This document shows, piece by piece, positions 18,512 to 27,145 of a stretch of DNA of 64,000 bases. The translations under genes and the position numbers were made by a program. A model generated the notes under the pieces. That model worked only from the letters and a program-made list of their open reading frames with translations. It had not been told where the DNA came from and ran no database searches. How positions within the stretch are numbered: the first letter of the stretch is position 1; every line of letters starts with the position of its first letter. This stretch comes from Paenibacillus tianmuensis (GTDB lineage: Bacteria; Bacillota; Bacilli; Paenibacillales; NBRC-103111). The stretch covers positions 1 through 64,000 of the forward strand of contig NZ_FMTT01000019.1 in NCBI RefSeq assembly GCF_900100345.1, written 5' to 3'.

Positions 18512-18540
18512 GAGCCGTTCTGCTAAACGGTTCATTTTTT
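18512..18540 (+). terminator. Terminator after lrgAB
   Basis: GAGCCGTT/AACGGTTC stem (one G-U pair) with a 6-nt loop, followed by TTTTTT. Confidence 0.7.
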
Positions 18541-18629
18541 GTACCGGACGGCCGGACAAGCCGGGCGAAGCTAACCCACAAAATGCTGTACTATCGTTCC
18601 ATAATTGGCAAATATGGTTTTGTCCCGAG

Positions 18630-18659
18630 GTATGAATAAAAAACGATCGGGTTAGAATA
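18630..18659 (+). promoter_or_regulatory. Candidate forespore (sigma-F/G-like) promoter
   Basis: GTATG (18630-18634), 15-bp spacer, GGTTAGAATA (18650-18659). The -10 matches the sigma-F pattern GGNRANAHTR at nine of ten positions and the -35 matches GYWTA at four of five. It lies 37 bp before the downstream start. Read by eye only. Confidence 0.35.
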
Positions 18660-18696
18660 GTTTCAGTAAACAACCAAGCATGGGGAGGTTGACGGA

Positions 18697-18912
18697 ATGG
18701 ATTTTACAAGCCAGGATATCGCCGTAATCGAGCAGGCGCTGCAGCTTGCCATTCGGTCGCAATCAAGCGGGGCCAAGGCGCTGCCGTTCCAGGAAGTGCT
18801 GGGCAAGCTACAGGCGAGCGCAAACGCGGCCATGAACTCAGCTTCGTTTCATAAGGTGTCTATGCATGACGGCATAAGATTCGACTACGACGATTCCTCC
18901 GATATGCTCTAA
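18697..18912 (+). CDS. Small protein of unknown function
   Basis: 71 aa, with GGGGAGG about 11 nt before the ATG. An N-terminal helical half (SQDIAVIEQALQLAIRS) is followed by an Ala-rich helix and an acidic tail ending DYDDSSDML. No Cys and no membrane segment. Family not recognised. The possible forespore promoter upstream suggests a role in sporulation, but this is inference. Confidence 0.6.
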   Translation: MDFTSQDIAVIEQALQLAIRSQSSGAKALPFQEVLGKLQASANAAMNSASFHKVSMHDGIRFDYDDSSDML

Positions 18913-19223
18913 GTTGATCCATGCGTTTAAAGCAATCGGAACCCAGCCGATCCGATGAGCGGCAGGCCAAGGCTATTCTGCTCGACTGCCGCTTACCGGT
19001 TTCACGAGAGATTATTCCCCAATAAAATCTGCATCGCATCAAGCCAACCTTCATGGTGAGTATTACTTTTCCTTCCAAAATCGAAGTGCCCCCTTTTACA
19101 GACGACTCTACAACGAAAAACTTTCCCGGGAAAGCGCAGAATACGACATGCGTTCTTCAAGTTTCAGCACCGCTTAAGCGCGTCATTCCGATCCCGTTCG
19201 ACCGGCTTCGCTAAGAAAAGAGA
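18913..19223. other. Intergenic region without a recognisable gene
   Basis: About 310 bp between the 71-aa gene and the mrfA promoter. Short frames exist on both strands but none has a ribosome binding site or a recognisable product. No terminator hairpin with a T run was seen for the upstream gene. Confidence 0.6.
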
Positions 19224-19252
19224 TTGTCACACGAACATGCATTCGATATAAT
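19224..19252 (+). promoter_or_regulatory. mrfA promoter
   Basis: TTGTCA (19224-19229), 17-bp spacer, TATAAT (19247-19252): a strong sigma-A promoter 34 bp before the mrfA start codon. It probably drives the whole 19.3-27.8 kb block. Confidence 0.85.
19232..19245. promoter_or_regulatory. Candidate LexA box in the mrfA promoter
   Basis: CGAAC-ATGC-ATTCG: one mismatch from CGAAC-N4-GTTCG. It lies entirely inside the promoter spacer, the same placement as the boxes in the lexA and yneA promoters of this window. Confidence 0.65.
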
Positions 19253-19286
19253 GAAAGGAACGTTACCGTCAAAAGGAGCTGCACTT

Positions 19287-21572
19287 ATGAACCGTTTGAC
19301 TGGCAAGGTCTCTTCCATCGAAGAAATGATCGATTTGATCCGCTCGTCGTCCGAGCTGATGTCCCAGGTGACTTACTGGCATACGATTCCGCCGCGGGAA
19401 GGGCGGTACGAGTCATTCCCGGAAGGCTTGCACTCTGAGTTGCGGGAAGCATTGCTCGCCCGGGGCATCGGACAATTATATACGCATCAAGCCCAATCGT
19501 TCCGCGAAGTAAGTGAGGGACGCCACGTCGTGACCGTAACCCCGACCGCCTCGGGCAAGACGCTGTGCTACAACCTGCCGGTGCTGGAGGGCATATTGAA
19601 AGACGAGAGCGCGCGTGCGCTCTATTTGTTTCCGACTAAAGCGCTCGCTCAAGACCAGGTGGCCGAGCTTCAAGAGTTGGCGAATATCATGGGCGCGGAT
19701 ATCAAAACCCATACCTACGACGGGGATACGCCGCCGACCGTACGCCAAGCCATTCGCAATGCCGGGCACATCGTTGTGACGAACCCGGATATGCTGCACT
19801 CCGCGATTTTGCCGCATCACACGAAATGGGTAAAGTTATTCGAGAATATAATGTTCATTGTTATTGACGAGGTTCACTCCTATCGCGGAGTATTCGGCAG
19901 CCATGTGGCCAACGTAATTCGGCGGCTTAAGCGGATTTGCCGCTTTTACGGCTCGAATCCGCAGTTTATTTGCGCTTCGGCGACGATCGACAATCCGAAG
20001 GAGCATACAGAGCGGCTGATCAGGGAGAGCGTATCCCTTGTCAACGACAACGGCGCGCCCGCGGGAGAGAAGCATTTTGTCTTCTATAATCCTCCTGTGG
20101 TCAATCAGCAGCTTGGCATCCGCAAGAGCAGCGTGCTGGAGACGAGGAAAATCGCTGCGATGCTGCTGCGCCAAGGCATACAAACAATCGTTTTCGCACG
20201 GAGCCGCGTACGGGTCGAAATTTTGCTTACGTATTTGCAGGAACTGGTCGCCCACGAATTGGGCACGAAATCGATCCGCGGTTACCGCGGAGGGTATCTG
20301 CCCAAGCTGCGCCGTGAAATCGAGCGGGGGCTGCGCAGCGGAGAGATCCGCGGCGTCGTCAGCACAAACGCGCTGGAGCTCGGGATCGATATCGGGCAGT
20401 TGCAGGCCTGCGTGCTGAACGGCTATCCCGGCACCATCGCAAGCACGTGGCAGCAGTCGGGCCGCGCCGGGAGGCGGCAGGAAAGCTCCGTCACGTTCCT
20501 CGTCGCAAGCAGCAATCCGCTGGATCAATATATGATCGAGAACCCCAGATTTTTTTTCGAGCGTCCGCCGGAGCGGGCGCTGATCGAGCCGGACAACCTT
20601 ATCATCTTGGTTGATCATGTCAAATGCGCCGCCTACGAGCTGCCATTCGAAGAGAACGAACAATTTGGCGGCGAATCGCTGCATGATATTTTGGAGTTTT
20701 TGACGGAGGAACGCATATTGCACCGGGTCAAAAGCAGGTGGCACTGGATGGAGCAGTCGTTTCCGGCGCACGACATCAGCTTGCGTTCAGCCGCACAGGA
20801 AAATTTCATTATCATCGATATGACGAACGGCGCCCGGGTCATCGGCGAGGTAGACCGGTTCAGCGCGCCGACGATGATTCACGAGGAAGCAATCTATATC
20901 CACGAGGGCGTACAGTATCAGGTGGAGAAGCTCGATTACGAGGAGAAGAAGGCTTACATACGCGAGGTCGACGTCGATTATTTCACGGACGCCAGCCTGG
21001 CCGTCCAGTTGAAGGTGCTGCATGTGCACCGGGAGGCAATTGACAGGGGGCTCAAGCGGCAGTTCGGCGAAGTGACCGTGAACGCGAAGGCGACTATTTT
21101 CAAAAAAATCAAGCTGCGGACCCATGAGAATATCGGATCGGGGCCGATTCATCTGCCGGAGGAGGAGCTGCACACGAGCTCTTACTGGTTCACGTTCGAC
21201 GACGAGATTGCCGCGGGTATGACGGTGAACGATATGCAGTTTGCGCTGCTGGGGCTGGCGAACGTGCTTGTGCATATCGCGCCGCTTTATTTGATGTGCG
21301 ATCCGCATGACATCCGTGTCGTTCCGCAGGTGAAGGCGGTGCATAACAAGCAGCCTACGATATTTTTCTACGACCGTTACCCGGGCGGCGTTGGGCTTAG
21401 CGAGCGGCTGTACGAAGTGCATGGGGAACTGCTCGCCGAAGCGCAGCGCCTGATTTCGTCGTGCGGCTGTTTAAGCGGCTGTCCGGCCTGTGTCGGACCG
21501 ATTGAAGAAGTCGGGCTGACGGGGAAGCAGCTGTCGCTCGGGCTGCTGAAGCAGTTGGAGGCCTCGCGATGA
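19287..21572 (+). CDS. mrfA: MrfA, DEAD/DEAH-box DNA repair helicase (YprA)
   Basis: 761 aa. An SF2 helicase core has motif I TPTASGKT (about 85-92), motif II DEVH (about 194), SATI (motif III) and QSGRAGRRQ (motif VI). The C-terminal DUF1998 domain carries four cysteines in CGCLSGCPACVGP near residue 725. B. subtilis MrfA works with MrfB in a UvrA-independent excision of mitomycin C lesions. The ATG at 19287 has AAGGAG 8 nt upstream and lies downstream of the promoter. A TTG further upstream overlaps the -35 and is excluded. It overlaps mrfB by 4 bp. Confidence 0.93.
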   Translation: MNRLTGKVSSIEEMIDLIRSSSELMSQVTYWHTIPPREGRYESFPEGLHSELREALLARGIGQLYTHQAQSFREVSEGRHVVTVTPTASGKTLCYNLPVLEGILKDESARALYLFPTKALAQDQVAELQELANIMGADIKTHTYDGDTPPTVRQAIRNAGHIVVTNPDMLHSAILPHHTKWVKLFENIMFIVIDEVHSYRGVFGSHVANVIRRLKRICRFYGSNPQFICASATIDNPKEHTERLIRESVSLVNDNGAPAGEKHFVFYNPPVVNQQLGIRKSSVLETRKIAAMLLRQGIQTIVFARSRVRVEILLTYLQELVAHELGTKSIRGYRGGYLPKLRREIERGLRSGEIRGVVSTNALELGIDIGQLQACVLNGYPGTIASTWQQSGRAGRRQESSVTFLVASSNPLDQYMIENPRFFFERPPERALIEPDNLIILVDHVKCAAYELPFEENEQFGGESLHDILEFLTEERILHRVKSRWHWMEQSFPAHDISLRSAAQENFIIIDMTNGARVIGEVDRFSAPTMIHEEAIYIHEGVQYQVEKLDYEEKKAYIREVDVDYFTDASLAVQLKVLHVHREAIDRGLKRQFGEVTVNAKATIFKKIKLRTHENIGSGPIHLPEEELHTSSYWFTFDDEIAAGMTVNDMQFALLGLANVLVHIAPLYLMCDPHDIRVVPQVKAVHNKQPTIFFYDRYPGGVGLSERLYEVHGELLAEAQRLISSCGCLSGCPACVGPIEEVGLTGKQLSLGLLKQLEASR

Positions 21573-23212
21573 GCTCGCTTAAGGAAAGGCTGCTGCGGCA
21601 CAAAAAGTCGATAGCGGGTACGCAGGAACGCGAGGAAGAAGTCAAGGCCCGAATGCCTGCGGGAGACGAGCCGCCAGGGCCGGCCGAAGAGGGTCAGGCG
21701 ACTCACGGCGGAAGTAGACCGGAGTCCGCGGCGGAGATTGACGAATGGATGGTCGTCGGCGCGGCTATGGAGCATACGGAGTGGGGCGATTTCGTGATCC
21801 GCCGCCGCACGTACGAAGCGGGGTTTCGTCACGGGGAGCATGAGCTTGGTCGTTTATCATCCTGCGCGGAGGAGTTGTTTGCGCTGCTGGAGCCGACGGC
21901 AGGCAAGGCTGCGGCGAACCGTTCGGCCGCTCCATTCCACGAACGGCTGCTCTTTCTGGATACCGAGACGACAGGGCTAGGGCATGGAGCAGGCAATGTG
22001 CCGTTTATGGTCGGAGTCGGATTTTACCAAGGCGATCAATATCATATCGAGCAGATGCTGATCCGGCACCCCGGCGAAGAGTCGGCGATGCTGGCCTATT
22101 TGGAGCAAAAGCTTGCTGCACATCCGGTGTTAATCTCGTATAACGGCAAATCGTTCGATTGGCCAATTCTCAAAAACCGCTATATCATGAACCGGATGGA
22201 GCTTGTCGCCGAGCTTTCGGGGCACATCGATTTTTTGCATCCTTCCCGCAGCTTGTGGAAGCATACGCTGCCCTCCTGCCGACTAGGCAAAGTAGAGGAG
22301 GAGCGGCTTGGCGTCCGCCGCGAAGAAGATGTTCCGGGCTCGCTTGCGCCGACGCTCTATTTTCAATATTTGGCGCAGCGCGATCCTTCCGTTTTGGAAG
22401 GCGTGTTCGTGCATAACGAGCTGGACGTGCTGTCGCTAGCTGGCTTGGCCGTTCATTTTGCCTGCTTGCTGAACGGTTCCTATGATTGGTCTCACGCGAG
22501 GTTGTTCGGTTTAGAGGAGTGCTTTCGGCTTGGCCTGTGGCTCGATAAAATCGGTCGAAGCGGCATGGCTGACACCGTGATGAATGCGCTGACCGAAGAG
22601 CTGCTTGCTGCGGACGAGCTTGCTTCCGAAGAACCGTGCCTGCTGCCGCTTGCGCAATTTTGCAAGCGACGGGGACGCTATACGCAAGCCTGCTCACTCT
22701 GGAGCCGGTATATCGCCCTGAAGGGCGGTCGGGCAACGGCTTCGCTGGAGCCGTATATCGAGCTGTCCATGTACTATGAGCATAAGGAAAAACAGTGGGA
22801 GCGCGCTCTCGACTATGCGCAGGAAGCGCTGGACCATCTCTGGCGGCGAGATGCCTTGAAGCGGAGCGGGGAGCGCAAATCGAACGCACTTAGCGGCAAC
22901 CGTTCAAGGGAAAAAGAGGAGCGCGAAGAGGATGCCGAAGCCGTCAGTCTGCGCAAGCGAATCGAACGGCTGCGGCGGAAAGCGTCCTCTTCCGCTAGTG
23001 CGAGGCGTGCTGCAAGCGCTGTTGAGCAAGATGCATCCGATTCGCTACTGCCGACGCAGTCAAGCGCCCAGACACAGGCAAAGCTATCCGCCGGGGCAGC
23101 TGGTCAAGCTCCGGTTCAGGGGGCAGCGTCTGCGGTATCCCGTGTTCCTCAATCAACAAGAAAAAGAAAGTCCAGCCTGTCTGCGGTGGAACAGCTTTCT
23201 ATGCCGCTGTAA
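21569..23212 (+). CDS. mrfB: MrfB, DEDDh-type exonuclease with TPR-like tail (YprB)
   Basis: 547 aa. A ribonuclease-H-like exonuclease domain starts at about residue 128 with LFLDTETTG and continues through VLISYNGKSFDWPILKNRY and HNELDVLSLAGLAVHF. A helical, TPR-like region follows (about 330-440). The last 100 residues are Ser/Ala/Gln-rich and look disordered. MrfB is the metal-dependent nuclease partner of MrfA in mitomycin repair. The ATG overlaps the mrfA stop (ATGA), showing coupled translation. The low-complexity tail is longer than I would expect for the family. Confidence 0.92.
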   Translation: MSSLKERLLRHKKSIAGTQEREEEVKARMPAGDEPPGPAEEGQATHGGSRPESAAEIDEWMVVGAAMEHTEWGDFVIRRRTYEAGFRHGEHELGRLSSCAEELFALLEPTAGKAAANRSAAPFHERLLFLDTETTGLGHGAGNVPFMVGVGFYQGDQYHIEQMLIRHPGEESAMLAYLEQKLAAHPVLISYNGKSFDWPILKNRYIMNRMELVAELSGHIDFLHPSRSLWKHTLPSCRLGKVEEERLGVRREEDVPGSLAPTLYFQYLAQRDPSVLEGVFVHNELDVLSLAGLAVHFACLLNGSYDWSHARLFGLEECFRLGLWLDKIGRSGMADTVMNALTEELLAADELASEEPCLLPLAQFCKRRGRYTQACSLWSRYIALKGGRATASLEPYIELSMYYEHKEKQWERALDYAQEALDHLWRRDALKRSGERKSNALSGNRSREKEEREEDAEAVSLRKRIERLRRKASSSASARRAASAVEQDASDSLLPTQSSAQTQAKLSAGAAGQAPVQGAASAVSRVPQSTRKRKSSLSAVEQLSMPL

Positions 23213-23274
23213 GTATAATTTCATTTCGGGGTGGAAATACATGGTAAGATCATGATCCGAAAGGAGCAATGACG

Positions 23275-24084
23275 ATGCCTGAGCTGCCCGAAATGGAAAA
23301 TTACCGAAAGCTGCTAAGCGAGCGAATCATAGGCCGGACTATGACGGATACGGAAGTCACAAGAGAAAAATCGATTAACGTGACGCCCGAGCGATGGGCG
23401 CAGGAGTTGATCGGTCACGCCGTTTCCCGCATCGATCGGAGAGCGAAGCATTTACTGTTTCGTTTAACGACAGGCAACGTTCTGGTGCTTCATCTTATGC
23501 TCGGAGGCATGATGTTCTACGGCAGGGCAGAGGAAAAGCCCGATCGGTCCGTTCAAGTGCGGCTCGGCTTCGGAGATCGTCACTTGTTTTTTATCGGGCT
23601 GCGGCTCGGTTATTTGCATCTCCATGCTCCGTCGGAAGTCGATGAGCTAATGAATAAGCTCGGTCCCGAGCCATTTGATCCGGGGCTGACGCCCGACCGT
23701 TTCGCCGAGCGTCTGCGCGCAAAAGCGGGTACGCTCAAAAGCAGTCTCGTCGATCAGAGCGTCTTTGCGGGCATCGGCAACTGCTACAGCGATGAAATCT
23801 GCTATCATGCAGGTCTCCTGCCGTCCCGGCGTCCCAGTGCGCTCTCCGATGAAGAGCTTCACCGCTTATTCCACTCCATGCGTGAAGTGCTGACGGAAGC
23901 GACGCAGGGCGGCGGGTACATGGAAATGCCGCTATTCGACGGCGATTCGCTTACGGGCGGCTTCGACAGCCGCTGCCGGGTTTACGACCGCGAAGGAGAA
24001 CCGTGCTTGCGCTGCGGCAGCCCGATTGCCAGACGCGATGTCTCGTCCAAGAAATCGTTTTGCTGTCTTGTCTGTCAGAGGTGA
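23275..24084 (+). CDS. Fpg/Nei family DNA glycosylase/AP lyase
   Basis: 269 aa. It begins MPELPEME; the family needs Pro2 as the N-terminal nucleophile and Glu3 as the acid, so the ATG at 23275 rather than the one at 23269 is correct, and AAGGAG lies 8 nt before it. The H2TH region reads LVDQSVFAGIGNCYSDEICYHAG and the C-terminal zinc finger has EPCLRCGSPI ... FCCLVCQR. These enzymes excise oxidised bases and nick the abasic site. Whether it prefers 8-oxoguanine (Fpg) or oxidised pyrimidines (Nei) cannot be decided here. Third gene of the repair block. Confidence 0.92.
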   Translation: MPELPEMENYRKLLSERIIGRTMTDTEVTREKSINVTPERWAQELIGHAVSRIDRRAKHLLFRLTTGNVLVLHLMLGGMMFYGRAEEKPDRSVQVRLGFGDRHLFFIGLRLGYLHLHAPSEVDELMNKLGPEPFDPGLTPDRFAERLRAKAGTLKSSLVDQSVFAGIGNCYSDEICYHAGLLPSRRPSALSDEELHRLFHSMREVLTEATQGGGYMEMPLFDGDSLTGGFDSRCRVYDREGEPCLRCGSPIARRDVSSKKSFCCLVCQR

Positions 24085-24097
24085 AGGGGCGATAACC

Positions 24098-24946
24098 ATG
24101 CGTTTCGGCTGCCATATCAGTATTCGGGGCGGTTATGCGGAAGCGGCGAAGACGGCGGTAAAGCTAGGAGCCCAGTCGTTTCAATATTTCCCCAAAAATC
24201 CACGAAGCCTGACCGTTAAGTCGTTCAACCGCCAGGACGCCGAGCAGTGCGCCCGGTTTTGCCGCGAGCACGGCCTGTTCAGCATCGCTCACACTCCTTA
24301 TCCGACGAATCTTGCCGTAGGCCCAGGCGAGCTGCGGCAGGCGACGATCGCCTCGCTTCGCAACGATCTTGAGATTGCGGACGCGTGCGGCTCGGTCGGC
24401 GTCGTGGTCCATTTTGGCAAATATAAAGGGGAAGACCCGTTACAAGGCTATAAAAATATTATACAATGTATGAATGAAGCGCTTGCCGGCTATACGGGCC
24501 GTTCGCTGCTGCTGATCGAGAATCAGGCGGGCGAAGGAACCTCTATGGGGACGTCGCTTGAGGAACTGGTGCAGGTGCGGCATCTTTGCGCTTTCCCGGG
24601 GCTTGTCGGCTTTTGCCTCGACACGTGTCATGCTTTTGCCTCGGGCTTGTGGCCCTCCTCCAAGGACGGGTGGCCGGAGCTGGAGCGGCATGCGGTAGCG
24701 ACCGGTTATTTGCAGCATCTTCGGGCGATCCATCTGAACGATTCCGTGTATCCGCGAGGCGCGCATAAAGATCGGCATGCCATGATCGGCCGAGGCGAAA
24801 TCGGGGAAGCCAGGTTCGCTTCGCTGCTGCGCTCGACTGTGCTCAAGTCGATGACCGACCTTCCGGCGGTGCTGGAAACGCCTGTCCTGCGGGGGAGCAC
24901 GCACGCTTCCGAAATTCGATATGTTAAGGAGCTGAGCGAAGGGTGA
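24098..24946 (+). CDS. nfo: Endonuclease IV (AP endonuclease)
   Basis: 282 aa TIM-barrel of the AP endonuclease 2 family. Motifs: GCHISIRGGY at the start, ENQAGEG (metal Glu), GFCLDTCHAFASG, HLNDS and HAMIGRGEIG. It cuts abasic DNA left by glycosylases and also some oxidised bases. The ATG is 13 bp after the glycosylase stop, with GAAGGGG upstream. Pairing a glycosylase with its AP endonuclease gives a complete incision pathway within one operon. Confidence 0.92.
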   Translation: MRFGCHISIRGGYAEAAKTAVKLGAQSFQYFPKNPRSLTVKSFNRQDAEQCARFCREHGLFSIAHTPYPTNLAVGPGELRQATIASLRNDLEIADACGSVGVVVHFGKYKGEDPLQGYKNIIQCMNEALAGYTGRSLLLIENQAGEGTSMGTSLEELVQVRHLCAFPGLVGFCLDTCHAFASGLWPSSKDGWPELERHAVATGYLQHLRAIHLNDSVYPRGAHKDRHAMIGRGEIGEARFASLLRSTVLKSMTDLPAVLETPVLRGSTHASEIRYVKELSEG

Positions 24947-25284
24947 TTCACGTTTATTTGGACGATTATCGCGCTTGTCCAAAAGGCTTCGTGCCTGCCC
25001 GTACCGTTGACGAATGCTTGCTTCTGCTGCGGGAATGCGAAGTGGACGTGCTTTCGCTCGACTACGACTTGGGCTGGGGACAGCCCAACGGACTGGAATT
25101 GGTCCGGGCGATGGCAAGCGCCGGTTTATTTCCACAGCGCATTTATTTGCACACGTCGAGCGATGCGGGTCGTCAGCAAATGTTTCAACTACTGTATGCG
25201 AACAAGCCGGAGCACGTCCAGCTGACGAACGGCCCGATGCCTCCCGAGCTGCTTATGGAAATTTTCGAAACTGTAAAAGAATAG
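24943..25284 (+). CDS. cREC: cyclic-phosphate-processing receiver-like domain protein
   Basis: 113 aa. It begins with the cREC hallmark VYLDDYRACPKGF, followed by VLSLDYDLGWGQPNGLEL and LHTSSDAGRQQM. This is a receiver-like fold proposed from comparative genomics to act on cyclic nucleotide or RNA-end phosphates rather than as a phosphorelay receiver. The GTG start overlaps the nfo stop (GTGA), so translation is coupled. Its presence among DNA repair genes is unusual and hints that damaged RNA ends, or a nucleotide signal, are handled at the same time. Biochemical activity is unproven. Confidence 0.8.
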   Translation: MIHVYLDDYRACPKGFVPARTVDECLLLLRECEVDVLSLDYDLGWGQPNGLELVRAMASAGLFPQRIYLHTSSDAGRQQMFQLLYANKPEHVQLTNGPMPPELLMEIFETVKE

Positions 25285-25297
25285 GTTGTGATTCAAC

Positions 25298-26071
25298 ATG
25301 ACAATGGTCTTATCCTTGCAAGATATTTATTTTATTCGCGAAGACCGGCATATTTTGTCCGGCGTCAATATCGATATTCGTCAAGGGGAGCATTGGGTCG
25401 TGCTCGGCCGGAACGGCTCGGGCAAAACGACGGTTCTGGAGCTGATGAACGGCTACGAGTTCCCGACCCGGGGAAAAGTGCAAGTGCTCGGCAATACATA
25501 CGGGCAGTGCGACGTCCGCGAAGTGCGCAAGCAGATCGGTTATATCAGCCAATCGCTGTATGAGAAATTGAATGCCGGGGACCCGGTGTGGGAAGTGATT
25601 GCCACCGGCGAATTCGGTTACTTGCGTTTTTATGAAGAAATCCCGCAGTCTGCCCGCGAGAAGGCGATCAGCATGCTGGACAAGGTGAAGCTCGTCCATT
25701 TGGCTAATCAGCCGCTTGGTACGCTGTCGCAAGGCGAGCGGAAAAAAGTGATGCTGGCCCGCGCTTTGATGACAAATCCGTCCATTCTCATTATGGACGA
25801 GCCTTGTTCGGGTCTCGACTTGTACGAACGTGAGCGGCTGCTTGAAAATATCAACGTGCTCGGCGGCCAGCAAATGACAGTCATTTATGTCACGCATCAT
25901 ATCGAAGAGATCGTACCGCTTTTCACGCACGTTGTGCTGATCGAGCAGGGACGTATTATTGCTTCCGGCGCGAAGCGGGACGTATTGACCGAGGAAAATT
26001 TGGAAAAAGCGTATCAAGTGCCGATCCGGATCGAATGGTCCGGAGACCGGCCTTGGATTAAGGTGCTGTGA
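25298..26071 (+). CDS. ABC-type ATPase, YlmA-like, without permease
   Basis: 257 aa, one ABC nucleotide-binding domain: Walker A GRNGSGKT (about 41-48), Q-loop YISQSLYEKL, signature LSQGERKKV, Walker B ILIMDEPCSGL, H-loop YVTHH. No transmembrane gene is adjacent, so it is probably a soluble ATPase or borrows a permease from elsewhere. It starts 13 bp after the cREC gene with only a weak ribosome binding site (AGGTTGTG), and its last base overlaps the next start codon. Confidence 0.88.
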   Translation: MTMVLSLQDIYFIREDRHILSGVNIDIRQGEHWVVLGRNGSGKTTVLELMNGYEFPTRGKVQVLGNTYGQCDVREVRKQIGYISQSLYEKLNAGDPVWEVIATGEFGYLRFYEEIPQSAREKAISMLDKVKLVHLANQPLGTLSQGERKKVMLARALMTNPSILIMDEPCSGLDLYERERLLENINVLGGQQMTVIYVTHHIEEIVPLFTHVVLIEQGRIIASGAKRDVLTEENLEKAYQVPIRIEWSGDRPWIKVL

Positions 26072-27105
26072 TGAGCGACTCGACATTTATCGGCACGTCC
26101 AACCGGGGATTTGCCCAGCAGGCGCAAGAAGAGCTTCGGCGTCTGCTGGGTCAGTCGGTTAAGTTCGAATGGCTGGCTCCGGGCGAAGTGTTCGTATTTA
26201 CATCCGAATTTGAGCGAAGCGATGCGATTGGGCGCATCCTGGCGCAGGAGCCTGTGTTTCTGCGGCACATACAGCCGGTCGACGTGGAGCAATTGTGGGA
26301 CGGCAGTTTCGATCATGCAATTCGCCATATTCATGAGATGCTGGTCGCTAGGGGAGCGTCGCTGAAGCAGATGAACGTAGCGGTACAAGCCAGAAAAGCG
26401 GAAGGGGAAGCTTTAGCGAGCCTTTCCCTGCCGACGGTGCGCTCTTCCGTTGAAGAGATGCTGGCAACGGTCGAGGCGAATCCGGTATCGCGCGATGCGG
26501 ACTTCATCCTTTCGCTGTATTTCACAGAAGTTAAGCTATATTTTGGCTTGTCCCGGCCGCAGGACAATTTGTCCGATTGGTCCGGCGGCGCCATCCGCTT
26601 CCGCAAGGAGGAAGGGCAAGTATCGCGAGCCAAGTTCAAGCTGTTGGAGGCGGAGCAGGCCTTCGGCTTGGATTTGTCTCAATACCGGGCGGCGCTCGAT
26701 ATCGGCGCGGCGCCGGGCGGGTGGACGTCGCTGCTGCTGGAACGTGGACTTCGGGTAACCGCGATCGACCCGGCCAAGCTGGATGCGGCGTTGCTGCGTC
26801 ATCCGCAGCTTACGTATTTTCCGAAAAAGGCGGATGAGGTTTCGTTTGCGGCGAACACATTCGACCTGCTCGTTTGCGACATGAGCTGGAGTCACCGGCA
26901 AATGGCCAGGCTCGTCCGGGGGCTGTTGGGTGCGCTGCAGCCGGGCGGAACGGCTGTTATCACGGTGAAGCTGATGCACAAGAAGGCGTTTCAAACGATT
27001 CGCGAAGTGGTGAGCGATCTGGCTCCGGAGCTGGAGCTGCAGCAAGCAAAGCAGCTTTTTCACAACCGCGAGGAGCTGACGCTGTTTTTGATGAAACAAG
27101 TGTGA
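26071..27105 (+). CDS. RlmM/FtsJ-type SAM-dependent methyltransferase
   Basis: 344 aa. An N-terminal region resembling the THUMP-containing half of RlmM (about 1-180) is followed by a Rossmann methyltransferase with ALDIGAAPGGWTSLLLERG (SAM motif I). The 2'-O-methyltransferase tetrad K-D-K-E can be traced: Lys in SRAKFKLLEA, Asp in LLVCDMSW, Lys in VITVKLM, Glu in REELTLFL. The target is probably an RNA ribose, by analogy to RlmM (23S C2498), but the substrate is not known. The ATG overlaps the ABC stop by one base (TGATG). Confidence 0.82.
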   Translation: MSDSTFIGTSNRGFAQQAQEELRRLLGQSVKFEWLAPGEVFVFTSEFERSDAIGRILAQEPVFLRHIQPVDVEQLWDGSFDHAIRHIHEMLVARGASLKQMNVAVQARKAEGEALASLSLPTVRSSVEEMLATVEANPVSRDADFILSLYFTEVKLYFGLSRPQDNLSDWSGGAIRFRKEEGQVSRAKFKLLEAEQAFGLDLSQYRAALDIGAAPGGWTSLLLERGLRVTAIDPAKLDAALLRHPQLTYFPKKADEVSFAANTFDLLVCDMSWSHRQMARLVRGLLGALQPGGTAVITVKLMHKKAFQTIREVVSDLAPELELQQAKQLFHNREELTLFLMKQV

Positions 27106-27145
27106 CCGGTTGTTCTGGCAATGAGAGCCGAAAGGAGCCTTGCGA

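Noticed and set aside
19836-20771. 311-codon open frame on the minus strand
   Set aside because: Antisense to the helicase core of mrfA.
22932-23255. Cys-containing 107-codon frame overlapping the mrfB 3' end
   Set aside because: Out of frame with mrfB in its low-complexity tail, no ribosome binding site, no conserved motif; most likely chance.
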